Part shown: positions 16,754 through 23,012 of the stretch, in pieces
Layout of the letters: the number at the start of each line of letters is the position of its first letter
Position numbering within the stretch: the first letter of the stretch is position 1
NCBI GenBank assembly: GCA_028718505.1
Contig: JAQULQ010000005.1
Span: 3,729-35,941 of the forward strand
Length of the DNA stretch: 32,213 nt
Source of the DNA: Candidatus Colwelliibacteriota bacterium
GTDB lineage: Bacteria; Patescibacteriota; Minisyncoccia; UBA6257; Colwellbacteraceae
Direction of reading: 5' to 3'
Translations under genes and position numbers: made by a program
The notes under the pieces: model-generated
The model's database searches: none
What the model saw: the letters and a program-made list of their open reading frames with translations, nothing else
What the model was told of the DNA's origin: nothing

Positions 16754-16790
16754 AAGGCGGGTCCTCGGAAACTACCGGGGCCCGCCTTTC
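16754..16790 (+). terminator. Intrinsic terminator after the small basic protein gene
   Basis: GGCGGGTCC pairs with GGGCCCGCC, including one G-U pair, and an inner CGG/CCG extension leaves a 6-nt loop. The downstream arm runs into TTTCCCATTTCTT. The stem is GC-rich and about 11-12 bp long. In the minus direction it would also stop transcription approaching from yjbQ. Confidence 0.8.
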
Positions 16791-16822
16791 CCATTTCTTA
16801 TACAGCTAGATTTTAGCGGAGC

Positions 16823-17263
16823 TCAGCTGCGTTTCCCCAAGAACATCAGTTGGACATTCCTCGGCCGAGCCCGGTCAAGTTCTATTAGAAAAATCCTTTG
16901 CCAGGTTCCCAAGTTCAGCTTGCCGTCAATGATCTGACAGGTAACTGAAGTAGGCAGAAAAAGGGCGTTGCAGTGCGAATGGCCGTTAACACAGCCGTCG
17001 CCGTTGCAGATATGGGATTCATTGTGCCCATACTGTGCGTCCTCCGGGCTGAACTCTGAGAGCTTTTTTCTGAAATCGCTGAGCAGTTTGGGGTCGGTAA
17101 ATTCATTGACTGCCACAGCGCAGGTAGTATGTTCCACAAAAACATTGAGCAGCCCGTTCTGCAGCCGCTCGTCGGTGATAAATTTAGCCGCATGATGAGT
17201 GATATCGATCATGTCATGCGCCTCTTTCGTTTCTAAGTGGATCTTTCGGGTAACAACACTCAC
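16823..17263 (-). CDS. yjbQ: YjbQ/UPF0047 family protein
   Basis: A small YjbQ-fold protein with the family motifs VFVEHTTCAVAVNEF, CNGDGCVNGHSHCNALF and DGKLNLGTWQRIFLIELDRARPR. E. coli YjbQ has weak thiamine-phosphate synthase activity in vitro; the true role is unsettled. The ORF track begins at 17368, but I choose the GTG at 17263 (146 aa). The family starts near this point, and a well-formed promoter (CTGACC-17-TATACT) ends only 7 nt before it, so the 35 upstream codons would not be transcribed. The segment HNESHICNGDGCVNGHSH is enriched in Cys and His compared with typical members and could hold a metal. Confidence 0.85.
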   Translation of the reverse strand: MSVVTRKIHLETKEAHDMIDITHHAAKFITDERLQNGLLNVFVEHTTCAVAVNEFTDPKLLSDFRKKLSEFSPEDAQYGHNESHICNGDGCVNGHSHCNALFLPTSVTCQIIDGKLNLGTWQRIFLIELDRARPRNVQLMFLGKRS

Positions 17264-17270
17264 AGCTTTT

Positions 17271-17299
17271 AGTATAACCGAATTGGGGGTCTTGGTCAG
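17271..17299 (-). promoter_or_regulatory. yjbQ promoter, leaderless layout
   Basis: Read on the minus strand: CTGACC, 17-bp spacer, TATACT, then 7 nt and the GTG start. Hexamers and spacing are near consensus, and the start codon falls where transcription should begin. It lies within the 55-bp gap after the upstream surface-protein gene. Confidence 0.65.
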
Positions 17300-17318
17300 G
17301 AGTATCTTGTACGGCGAA

Positions 17319-18662
17319 CTAAGGGTGAAGACTGATATATGCGCGTGTAATTGGGCCGAAGAAACCAACGCTGGGAATAATGTTATTCGCGATCTGAAAA
17401 CGGGCTAAGGCAGCGCGAGTTAATTCACCAAAGAAGATTGTTTCATTCCCGGGGGATCCGTAACCGGAAGCGGTAAGGATGAAACTGTGAGCATTGAGGT
17501 ACTGCTGCAGCCCCCTAACATCCTCGCCGGTGGAGCCCGCATCGAGATCGCGGGTGAATCTTTGCGCCCCGGAATCGGCGGTCACCGATGCCTGTAAGCG
17601 CGAGAGGAGCGCAACCAGTTTCTCTAACTCTGCTTGCAGCTGCGCCAGTGTCGTCTCCTCTGTATCGGTGGTGTCTTCTGTGTCGGCGGTGTCTTCGGCA
17701 GATTCTTTGGATGCACTGCCGCCGCCCCCGCCCCCGCTGTGATTTTCCTCCTCCTCGACATCATCATCTTCATCAGCGGGCTCAGACGGACTATAGGAAA
17801 TAGAATTAACTGGGTAGCTCTTGCCGACCAAAGCGATAACTGCATACGAGGTAGTAATCGGGCTGAAACCATCTTCTCCCGTTCCCATTTGATATTGGAA
17901 ATATCCTCCTTCAGCTTGCAGGGACAAAAGATGCTCTGTCGGACCGCCAACGCCCTCAATTGCCCAGTCATCAATATCTCCGCCCATAGATGTAACTGCA
18001 GAAATGATCCATGCGTCCGACGAGGCGTCAGAATCGGTTCCCCACATCCCGTGAGGATCGTATGGGAATCCGCCGTCGGCGTTCTGGGCAGACTTTAAGT
18101 AAGCGACGGCGTTCTGGATAACCGTATCGCTGTCGGAAACCCCAGATTCTGTCAGGGCCATAATGGCAGCCGTAGTCATATTGGTATCACTGCCGCCGTC
18201 TATGCTGAATCCCCAACCTCCGTCTTCGTTCTGATTCTGCAGAATAAAGTCTTTTGTGCCGGCAACCGCCGTATCGTCCGACGGCTCTCCGGCTGAAAGA
18301 AACGCTAAAAGCCCGAAGATGTCATCATTTAGAGTAGAGCTGTCCCCCATCTGGCCGTCCGTATAATAGCTTTTCAATTCTTCAATAAGGTTAGTATTAG
18401 AAAATGTTCTCGGATCTTCACCGATGGCAGTTATGGCCAAGATCGGGGCAGCGAATTCTATAGCTGTTGAACCGTCGGTGGATCTAAGGTATTCCCCGCT
18501 TGTCTCCTCTCCAACCGCCGAGAGAGCCATGGTCACCCAGGGATTATCGCTCTGTGCCAGAAGGTAGGCAGTCGCTTCCGCGACACCTGCCTTGGCAGTC
18601 TGCAACGGAAAAATTCCAAGACAGATTATCGGCAGTACGATTTGAATTAATATTTTCTTCAT
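17319..18662 (-). CDS. Secreted alpha/alpha-toroid (prenyltransferase-repeat/intrinsic-factor-like) protein with peptidoglycan-binding domain
   Basis: A 447-aa secreted protein. A signal peptide (about 1-25, ending QTAKA) precedes an alpha/alpha-toroid domain (about 30-285) with squalene-cyclase/prenyltransferase-type repeats such as DFILQNQNEDGGWGF, NMTTAAIMALTESG, YLKSAQNADGGFPYDP and ITTSYAVIALVG. A low-complexity acidic/Gly linker (about 290-340) and a short helix (LAQLQAELEKLVALLSRLQ) lead to a C-terminal peptidoglycan-binding module (GEDVRGLQQYLNAHSF to FFGPITRAYISL) of the type frequent in Parcubacteria. No terpene-cyclase catalytic motif is evident. The cobalamin riboswitch upstream, together with the same fold in the alpha-domain of intrinsic factor and transcobalamin, makes surface cobalamin capture the best hypothesis. 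That function is inference. Confidence 0.85.
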   Translation of the reverse strand: MKKILIQIVLPIICLGIFPLQTAKAGVAEATAYLLAQSDNPWVTMALSAVGEETSGEYLRSTDGSTAIEFAAPILAITAIGEDPRTFSNTNLIEELKSYYTDGQMGDSSTLNDDIFGLLAFLSAGEPSDDTAVAGTKDFILQNQNEDGGWGFSIDGGSDTNMTTAAIMALTESGVSDSDTVIQNAVAYLKSAQNADGGFPYDPHGMWGTDSDASSDAWIISAVTSMGGDIDDWAIEGVGGPTEHLLSLQAEGGYFQYQMGTGEDGFSPITTSYAVIALVGKSYPVNSISYSPSEPADEDDDVEEEENHSGGGGGGSASKESAEDTADTEDTTDTEETTLAQLQAELEKLVALLSRLQASVTADSGAQRFTRDLDAGSTGEDVRGLQQYLNAHSFILTASGYGSPGNETIFFGELTRAALARFQIANNIIPSVGFFGPITRAYISLHP

Positions 18663-18665
18663 AAT

Positions 18666-18698
18666 TGAAAACTCCCGCGGACAAGGCGGGAGTTTTCA
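18666..18698 (-). terminator. Terminator-like hairpin in the leader of the toroid gene; expression platform candidate
   Basis: A perfect 13-bp inverted repeat (TGAAAACTCCCGC / GCGGGAGTTTTCA) with a 7-nt loop, 3 bp before the ATG on the minus strand. The A4-GC stem-T4 shape is that of an intrinsic terminator. The 3' arm also contains GGGAG, the only Shine-Dalgarno candidate, 9 nt from the ATG. Folding would therefore block transcription, translation, or both. It lies 35 nt downstream of the riboswitch. Confidence 0.75.
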
Positions 18699-18732
18699 GA
18701 TTTCTGATCTTCTGAATCTGTTGTGCACTCCG

Positions 18733-18871
18733 GTCCTTGCTCGAGGACTTTATGGTTAATTGTATGTATACGGAGTTGGCATTCGGACTGACTGCAGCTC
18801 ACAGATTAGCGAGCCGCAGAACACCGCAACGGCATTGCGTAGGACTCTCACCTACTTCCCCAATCTCCGTA
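18733..18871 (-). promoter_or_regulatory. Cobalamin riboswitch
   Basis: Minus-strand leader RNA of the toroid gene. A closing stem P1 pairs TACGGAG (18871-18865) with CTCCGTA (18775-18769). Inside are the conserved GGGGAAG, a P5-like hairpin GTAGG-TGAGAGT-CCTAC matching the GGUGnnAAUCC core, and a hairpin CGCAA-TGCCG-TTGCG. A 9-bp P6-like arm CTGCGGCTC/GAGCTGCAG follows, then a B12-box-like AGTCAGTCCGAATGCC. A further hairpin GTCC-TCGAGCAA-GGAC follows P1, as the L13 kissing-loop element does in compact cobalamin riboswitches. ACTCCG of the P1 3' strand can alternatively pair with CGGAGT just after the last hairpin, giving a possible switch. Recognition is by eye; ligand subtype is not assigned. 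Confidence 0.8.
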
Positions 18872-18902
18872 AATTCTCAAAAATCTTTCGACGTGCTCTC
18901 AG

Positions 18903-18930
18903 GATATACCTGCGGGTATTGTTAAGACAA
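18903..18930 (-). promoter_or_regulatory. Promoter of the riboswitch-toroid transcript
   Basis: TTGTCT, 16-bp spacer, TATATC on the minus strand, about 25-30 nt before the first riboswitch stem. This is the right place to transcribe the entire aptamer. Confidence 0.5.
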
Positions 18931-18971
18931 GTGATACTTATGCACAGGGAAACAGTTTATGTAAAGAAAGG

Positions 18972-19000
18972 TTGACAATTCAATATAGTTTAACTAAGTT
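18972..19000 (+). promoter_or_regulatory. Promoter of the RHH-Nudix gene
   Basis: TTGACA, 17-bp spacer, TAAGTT, then 8 nt and the ATG at 19009. The -35 is perfect and the -10 poor. The layout implies a leaderless message. An RHH repressor encoded by the gene could bind here and at the divergent riboswitch promoter about 45 bp away. Confidence 0.5.
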
Positions 19001-19008
19001 GAACCCGT

Positions 19009-19656
19009 ATGAGAAAGACCAAGATAGTCGGATTTTCTATCCCGCCAGCATTACATAGGGAATTCGAGGCCTTAATTAAAAAGGGCCACAAGACAAAAAG
19101 TGAGTTCTTCAGAGAAGTTCTCGCTGTTTATCTAAAGACGTTAGAGTCTGTCGTTCCCGGCAGAGAGAACATCAATGTAAGCGAGCCGGATCTGGCGAAG
19201 GCCCTAAAAATTTATTGGAATCTTAGGTCTCTAGGAGATACTGAAACTATTATCGTCGGCCTTGGCCTTATTGTTAAAGACGGCAAAATCCTGATCGGTC
19301 ATCGGACAGAAAAAGATAAGTGGGTGGAGAATCTAACCTGGGTTTTCCCGGGCGGCAGAATGAATTCTTTAAATTTCGGAGAAGAGATCAAGAAAGAGAT
19401 TAGGAAGAAAACAGGTTTGAAGGTAAAGGTAAACAGCTTAGTGGCAGCCAGGGTTCATCCGGACGCCGGCTTCAAAACAGCCCAAGTGGTAGCCCTTTAC
19501 TTTCACTGCACTCCCCTCTCTGACAAGGAAGCAAAGCCGGGAGAAAAGATGTCTGAATTGAAATGGGTTAAACCCACAGATGTTTTTAAACACTTTACTA
19601 CTTCGACTTGTGACGAAGTAACCGAATTCTTAACGACTCTTGAAAAGGCTTCGTAG
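19009..19656 (+). CDS. Ribbon-helix-helix / degenerate Nudix fusion, putative ligand-sensing regulator
   Basis: A 215-aa two-domain protein. Residues about 4-48 form a MetJ/Arc-type RHH DNA-binding domain (KIVGFSIPPALHREFEALIKKG, then KSEFFREVLAVYLKTL). Residues about 80-210 form a Nudix fold (IIVGLGLIVKDGKILIGHR, WVFPGGRM, KWVKPTDVF). The Nudix box, normally GX5EX7REUXEEXGU, reads FGEEIKKEIRKKTGL: the two metal-binding Glu of the EE pair are Lys and the segment is one residue short. Hydrolysis is therefore doubtful and ligand sensing more likely, by analogy with NrtR (Nudix plus winged helix). It is divergently transcribed from the riboswitch-controlled toroid gene, its most likely target besides itself. 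Confidence 0.8.
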   Translation: MRKTKIVGFSIPPALHREFEALIKKGHKTKSEFFREVLAVYLKTLESVVPGRENINVSEPDLAKALKIYWNLRSLGDTETIIVGLGLIVKDGKILIGHRTEKDKWVENLTWVFPGGRMNSLNFGEEIKKEIRKKTGLKVKVNSLVAARVHPDAGFKTAQVVALYFHCTPLSDKEAKPGEKMSELKWVKPTDVFKHFTTSTCDEVTEFLTTLEKAS

Positions 19657-19712
19657 TACCCTACTCCAATTTGGCTGACCCCTCCGGTCTGGTACTCCTT
19701 ACAGAGATCTCT

Positions 19713-19758
19713 GATGATGCTGCCCGACCGCTCGGATGAGTAATCGGGCAGCATCATC
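19713..19758. terminator. Long inverted repeat between convergent RHH-Nudix and WhiB genes
   Basis: GATGATGCTGCCCGA and its exact complement (15-bp stem) flank a 16-nt loop. The right arm overlaps the last codons and stop of the WhiB gene (19754-19756). Position suggests a bidirectional terminator, but neither side has a T-tract, so it could instead stabilise 3' ends. Confidence 0.55.
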
Positions 19759-20092
19759 CAGTCCTACGTTGGCGTCGTGACCAGTCGCTTTGATGATCAG
19801 CTATGACGCTGGTGTAATGTGCTCTTACGAGGGGTATCTGCCGTTCCCGACGTACCCTTCGCCGTTCTCTCTCGGACAATCCCCCCCAGACACCGAACCT
19901 TTGACCGGTGTTTATAGCGAACTCCAAACACTCCTCCCGCACTTGGCATTCTCGGCAGATTACCTTGGCGGATTGCGACGATTTTCCCCTCTCGAGAAAG
20001 AACAAATCAGAGTCGGATCCCCTACAGTTTGCCTGGTCTTGCCATTCCAGGTCGATAGGGGTGAAGGGAAAACCCTCCCAGCCTTCGTCCAT
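19754..20092 (-). CDS. WhiB-family iron-sulfur transcriptional regulator
   Basis: A 112-aa protein with all WhiB hallmarks: an N-terminal Cys (QANCRGSD), then CRECQVREEC giving the remaining three cluster ligands, the invariant turn GVWGGLSERERR and a basic tail. WhiB-like proteins bind a 4Fe-4S cluster and usually act with the sigma factor's region 4 in Actinobacteria, responding to redox or NO. The ATG is supported by a strong Shine-Dalgarno (GGAGG, 8 nt upstream). The family is best known from Actinobacteria and their phages; nothing else in the window is actinobacterial, so lateral origin or an ancient CPR copy should be considered. A C-terminal extension (about 25 aa, RAHYTSVIADHQSDW) is unassigned. 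Confidence 0.88.
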   Translation of the reverse strand: MDEGWEGFPFTPIDLEWQDQANCRGSDSDLFFLERGKSSQSAKVICRECQVREECLEFAINTGQRFGVWGGLSERERRRVRRERQIPLVRAHYTSVIADHQSDWSRRQRRTG

Positions 20093-20219
20093 TTTATCTC
20101 CCTCCCCGAGACAACTTTAGGCTAGACCATTTAGACAATTTTTCAAGCATGTTGCCAGATCAAAGATCCGCGAGTTACATTTTTATATATACGCTCTGGC
20201 CGATCTCTTCGGTCTGGTA

Positions 20220-20948
20220 TTATTGATGGAGTTTCTCTATTTTTTCCCTATCATCAAGTTCTTCTACGAGTCCTATTGCCCAATTAGTTATTGAATCGCG
20301 ATCACTCACGTTTACCCAACCTGGCAGAAATCCTTGCAGATCGGAGATCCCACTAAACTGCGTCGCCATATAACGCTTAGCTATATTGATTTTGGAGATC
20401 AAAGAGTCGTGCATGATACGTCTGCACCGGTCACTATCTTCAACAACCTCCTGATAATCACGAGTATCTAAGGCTTTTGTTCTCGCCGCTCGTTCTACTT
20501 CGTGAATGCTTCTTACATATTTTTTCGCAGCCTCATAGATATCCTGGATCAATTGTCTAGCTGTAACTCTTCGTTCTTCTAGATTAACCGCTTCCTCTCC
20601 GTCGATCTGTAATGTTACGCTATCAATTTCTTTGAGTAGGTTCTCTAACAAAGTTAGGTTGGTGGTTTCTGTCTCTGACCTCCGCTCCGTTGTTTTTATT
20701 TCTCTAGTCGCCCATGAATCGGAAGGATCGATAATATCACCCTTCCCCAGGCCATATTTTGTAGCATCGCGAAAGAATCCCGCTTGTGAACGATTTACGC
20801 CCTCTCGATCATCATCCAAAGACGACACGGTTTCTGCGTCTGTAAATAGATCTTTAGACACTTCTTCCAAATTATATACCGAGCTAAATATACTAACACC
20901 GATCAAACAGGATAAATCGAAGTGCTGGCCTCTTCGTGCTGGAACCAA
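20220..20948 (-). CDS. Hypothetical protein, last gene of the island's leftward operon
   Basis: A 242-aa soluble, helix-rich, acidic protein that I do not recognise with confidence. The C-terminal half (about 105-235) is a helical domain with RQLIQDIYEAAKKYVRSIHE, RRIMHDSLISKINIAKRY and an end piece NWAIGLVEELDDRE, loosely reminiscent of DUF3232-type proteins. The start is uncertain: the track uses TTG at 20948, but the first 29 residues look non-coding. A GTG at 20861 follows a TATAAT by 9 nt, the leaderless layout seen elsewhere in the window. A 106-bp gap separates it from the nuclease gene upstream. Confidence 0.6.
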   Translation of the reverse strand: MVPARRGQHFDLSCLIGVSIFSSVYNLEEVSKDLFTDAETVSSLDDDREGVNRSQAGFFRDATKYGLGKGDIIDPSDSWATREIKTTERRSETETTNLTLLENLLKEIDSVTLQIDGEEAVNLEERRVTARQLIQDIYEAAKKYVRSIHEVERAARTKALDTRDYQEVVEDSDRCRRIMHDSLISKINIAKRYMATQFSGISDLQGFLPGWVNVSDRDSITNWAIGLVEELDDREKIEKLHQ

Positions 20949-21021
20949 TAATGGTCAAGCTCTGTTTGGCGATTTTAACTAACTTTATGATACCAGAACG
21001 ACCCTCTTCGAGCACGTATAA

Positions 21022-21039
21022 AAAGTGACAAAAGTGACA
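21022..21039. repeat. Tandem 9-bp direct repeat AAAGTGACA
   Basis: Two abutting copies of AAAGTGACA lie in the gap between the NucS-like gene and the terminal operon gene. A regulatory site is possible, but with only two copies it may be chance. Confidence 0.6.
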
Positions 21040-21054
21040 GATTTATAAAAAGCC

Positions 21055-22269
21055 CTAATCTCGGTCGTCCGGCTCTATCAAATCCAATTTAACTCGATAA
21101 TATTTAACAGAGACTATATCTCTCACTGCCTCTACCGCAGCGTGTAGTGCAGGCGTGCCTCGGTTCACTATTATAAGGCCGCGCACCCTCTCTTTCTTCG
21201 TCGCAAGATTATTTTTTACCCAGGTTATATAACTAAGTATTTGACCCACAACATCGTATCTAGAAGAGTCCCTTTTGAGTTCTATCACCACAAAATCTCC
21301 ACTTTGATCCTTAGCCAGAACATCTATTATCCCAACATCTGTAGTAAGTTGTTGTCCTGGGGATCCGTCTTCGTCGTAGTAAAGATTAAGTTTCTCTCCA
21401 AAATCAATATTATCCCAATTGCGCACAATGAAATCCTCTAGATACGCTTCGAGTGGAAACTGCATTTCAGTGATAATATGGTGTGCAATAACCTCCTCTT
21501 TCCTTTCGTCTTGAGATGCGTCCTCATCATCTAAATTAGTAATCGTTTTGTGACTACGCTCGTCCGCGATGAGCCTCGCGGTCACATAGATGACGTCCTG
21601 TGCCATCCAACGAAATTCCAGATCAGTAAACTCCAATCCTCGTGTTAGTTGATCACGTAACTTTTGTATTTCGGGCATGGTCTTAAGAGTTTCTCTTAAG
21701 GCATCTATATACTTCGAATAGATTTCATAGCGCTCACCGATTGATGTGCGGTTTGGTATGGAGAAGTCCTCGTCAATGTATTTACAGAACAACGACCATT
21801 CTCTCGGCTTTAATGCGCTCCACAAATCGGGAAAACGAAAACCTAGAAGAAGACTAAGGAATCGTATCCCAATATAGTTGATATGATTCTCATTACGAGC
21901 CTCGTTTCTTAGTTTCATTAAGCCATCAAAGGTGTCTTCTGCGTCGTTAATCCTAGTTCTAATAGCAAGAGTATTATCGAAAAGTTTGCGCAGAGCCCCT
22001 CTGGTTTCGGCTTCAGATTCTCTCGCGAATGTAATAAGCACTCTTTTTGGAAGGTACATGTATCCCGCAACTAAATTGTTATCTTCTATAGCATTCTCCA
22101 ACATCTCTGCTAAATCTGGAGCATCGATGTTAAAGTTTTTCTGGAAAGTATCAACCGCCCTAAATTTATACCCCTCCTCTTCTGTAACGTGCACCTCGGA
22201 ACCGATCTTATCTATGTGTTCAAGATAAAGATCAATCCACTCTTTTGTCTTTTCTTTATTTATCATCAT
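21055..22269 (-). CDS. Endonuclease with C-terminal NucS/DUF91-like nuclease domain
   Basis: A 404-aa protein. The C-terminal about 130 residues contain a PD-(D/E)XK core of the NucS/DUF91 type: a lead helix (LEAYLEDFIVRNWDNIDFGE), VGIIDVLAKDQSGDFVVIELKR giving the catalytic Asp and E-x-K, and then VGQILSYITWV. The N-terminal 270 residues are helical and unassigned (FLSLLLGFRFPDLWSALKPR and neighbours), possibly target-sensing. NucS cleaves branched or mismatched DNA in archaea and actinobacteria; DUF91-type domains also occur in defence-associated nucleases. Its start overlaps the Cas4-like gene by 14 bp, so the two nucleases are translationally coupled. Confidence 0.75.
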   Translation of the reverse strand: MMINKEKTKEWIDLYLEHIDKIGSEVHVTEEEGYKFRAVDTFQKNFNIDAPDLAEMLENAIEDNNLVAGYMYLPKRVLITFARESEAETRGALRKLFDNTLAIRTRINDAEDTFDGLMKLRNEARNENHINYIGIRFLSLLLGFRFPDLWSALKPREWSLFCKYIDEDFSIPNRTSIGERYEIYSKYIDALRETLKTMPEIQKLRDQLTRGLEFTDLEFRWMAQDVIYVTARLIADERSHKTITNLDDEDASQDERKEEVIAHHIITEMQFPLEAYLEDFIVRNWDNIDFGEKLNLYYDEDGSPGQQLTTDVGIIDVLAKDQSGDFVVIELKRDSSRYDVVGQILSYITWVKNNLATKKERVRGLIIVNRGTPALHAAVEAVRDIVSVKYYRVKLDLIEPDDRD

Positions 22270-22960
22270 TGTTTAGTAGATCCCCTCGACCATTGTGGTA
22301 ATTACACCTCTCACATATACCATTATGTCCGGGATATGGATTATTAAGAAGTTCCACCATATCTTTTAACTTACGCTCTATATTAATGGAGCCGATGTCA
22401 ACCGGATCGATGTGTCCCTCGAATTCTATCGTAATGCTCGGGTTGGTCTTATCTTTGGGATAGTAATGTAGAAGATATGCCCTACTGGACACCTTATGGC
22501 CATGTTCCCTAAACATAAAACCATAGGCGGCTAATTGATCTCTATAGTATTTCTGTTTATCTTCACCCGGTTCATTTCCAGATGATTTATAGTCCGCCGG
22601 GACCAGCGCTCCATTTTTATCCATCAACACATCGTCGATTTTCCCTCGAAGAATATAACCAATTTTTTCATTTATAACCTCAAGGGAGCTTGTGTTCTCC
22701 CTCCACTCATTGAGTTTCTCTATATCTGTGAACGGTTTGATCCCGTCTTTTTCTAAGGCCCTAGTTTCTGGTGGAAAGGTATTCTTCTCTCGATAGCTGT
22801 CGTATCTGTGTTTTAATATTGAGTCCATCGCGGAATTTAAGAGTAGGGGCAACATGGGGGCCCTTTTATAGTGATTTTCCACCCAAAAACAAGATGGGCA
22901 GTCTGTAAATGAATATAAACCACTGGGACTCAACTTCCACAATCCTTCCTTAGTTTTCAT
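22256..22960 (-). CDS. Cas4/RecB-like PD-(D/E)XK nuclease with putative Fe-S cysteines
   Basis: A 234-aa protein with the Cas4/AddB layout: an N-terminal SPSGLYSFTDCPSCFW (two Cys), a nuclease core GKIDDVLMDKNGALVPADYKS (Asp and D-x-K), the QLAAYGFMF (QxxxY) motif, and a C-terminal GICERCNYH providing the other two Cys. The cysteines are placed as in Cas4, where N-terminal and C-terminal Cys jointly hold a 4Fe-4S cluster, although the count and spacing differ. No CRISPR array or other cas gene is present, so it is a stand-alone Cas4-like end-processing nuclease. It overlaps the NucS-like gene by 14 bp and lies 52 bp after the S49 peptidase gene. Confidence 0.8.
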   Translation of the reverse strand: MKTKEGLWKLSPSGLYSFTDCPSCFWVENHYKRAPMLPLLLNSAMDSILKHRYDSYREKNTFPPETRALEKDGIKPFTDIEKLNEWRENTSSLEVINEKIGYILRGKIDDVLMDKNGALVPADYKSSGNEPGEDKQKYYRDQLAAYGFMFREHGHKVSSRAYLLHYYPKDKTNPSITIEFEGHIDPVDIGSINIERKLKDMVELLNNPYPGHNGICERCNYHNGRGDLLNNDDK

Positions 22961-23012
22961 CTGACCGTACTTTTATTATTAACAGGGGTGCTTTTTAATA
23001 TATTGATATCAG

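Noticed and set aside
18938-18946. Perfect DnaA box TTATGCACA
   Set aside because: A single isolated match to a degenerate 9-mer, with no cluster of boxes or AT-rich unwinding element around it.
18737-18975. Two overlapping plus-strand ORFs (62 and 71 aa) in the leader region
   Set aside because: They lie on the strand opposite the riboswitch, have no recognisable domain or ribosome-binding site, and the sequence is explained by conserved RNA structure.
19790-20125. 111-aa plus-strand ORF opposite WhiB
   Set aside because: It is the shadow of the WhiB gene, whose four cysteines and GVWGG motif identify the true frame.
19685-20219. 10-bp direct repeat CGGTCTGGTA (19685-19694 and 20210-20219) flanking the WhiB gene, as possible attachment sites
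   Set aside because: Too short, no second island end in the window to compare, and the neighbouring integrase is a serine recombinase that does not require long repeats.
22256-22960. Cas4-like protein as evidence of a CRISPR-Cas locus
   Set aside because: No repeat-spacer array and no cas1, cas2 or effector gene is present anywhere in the window.
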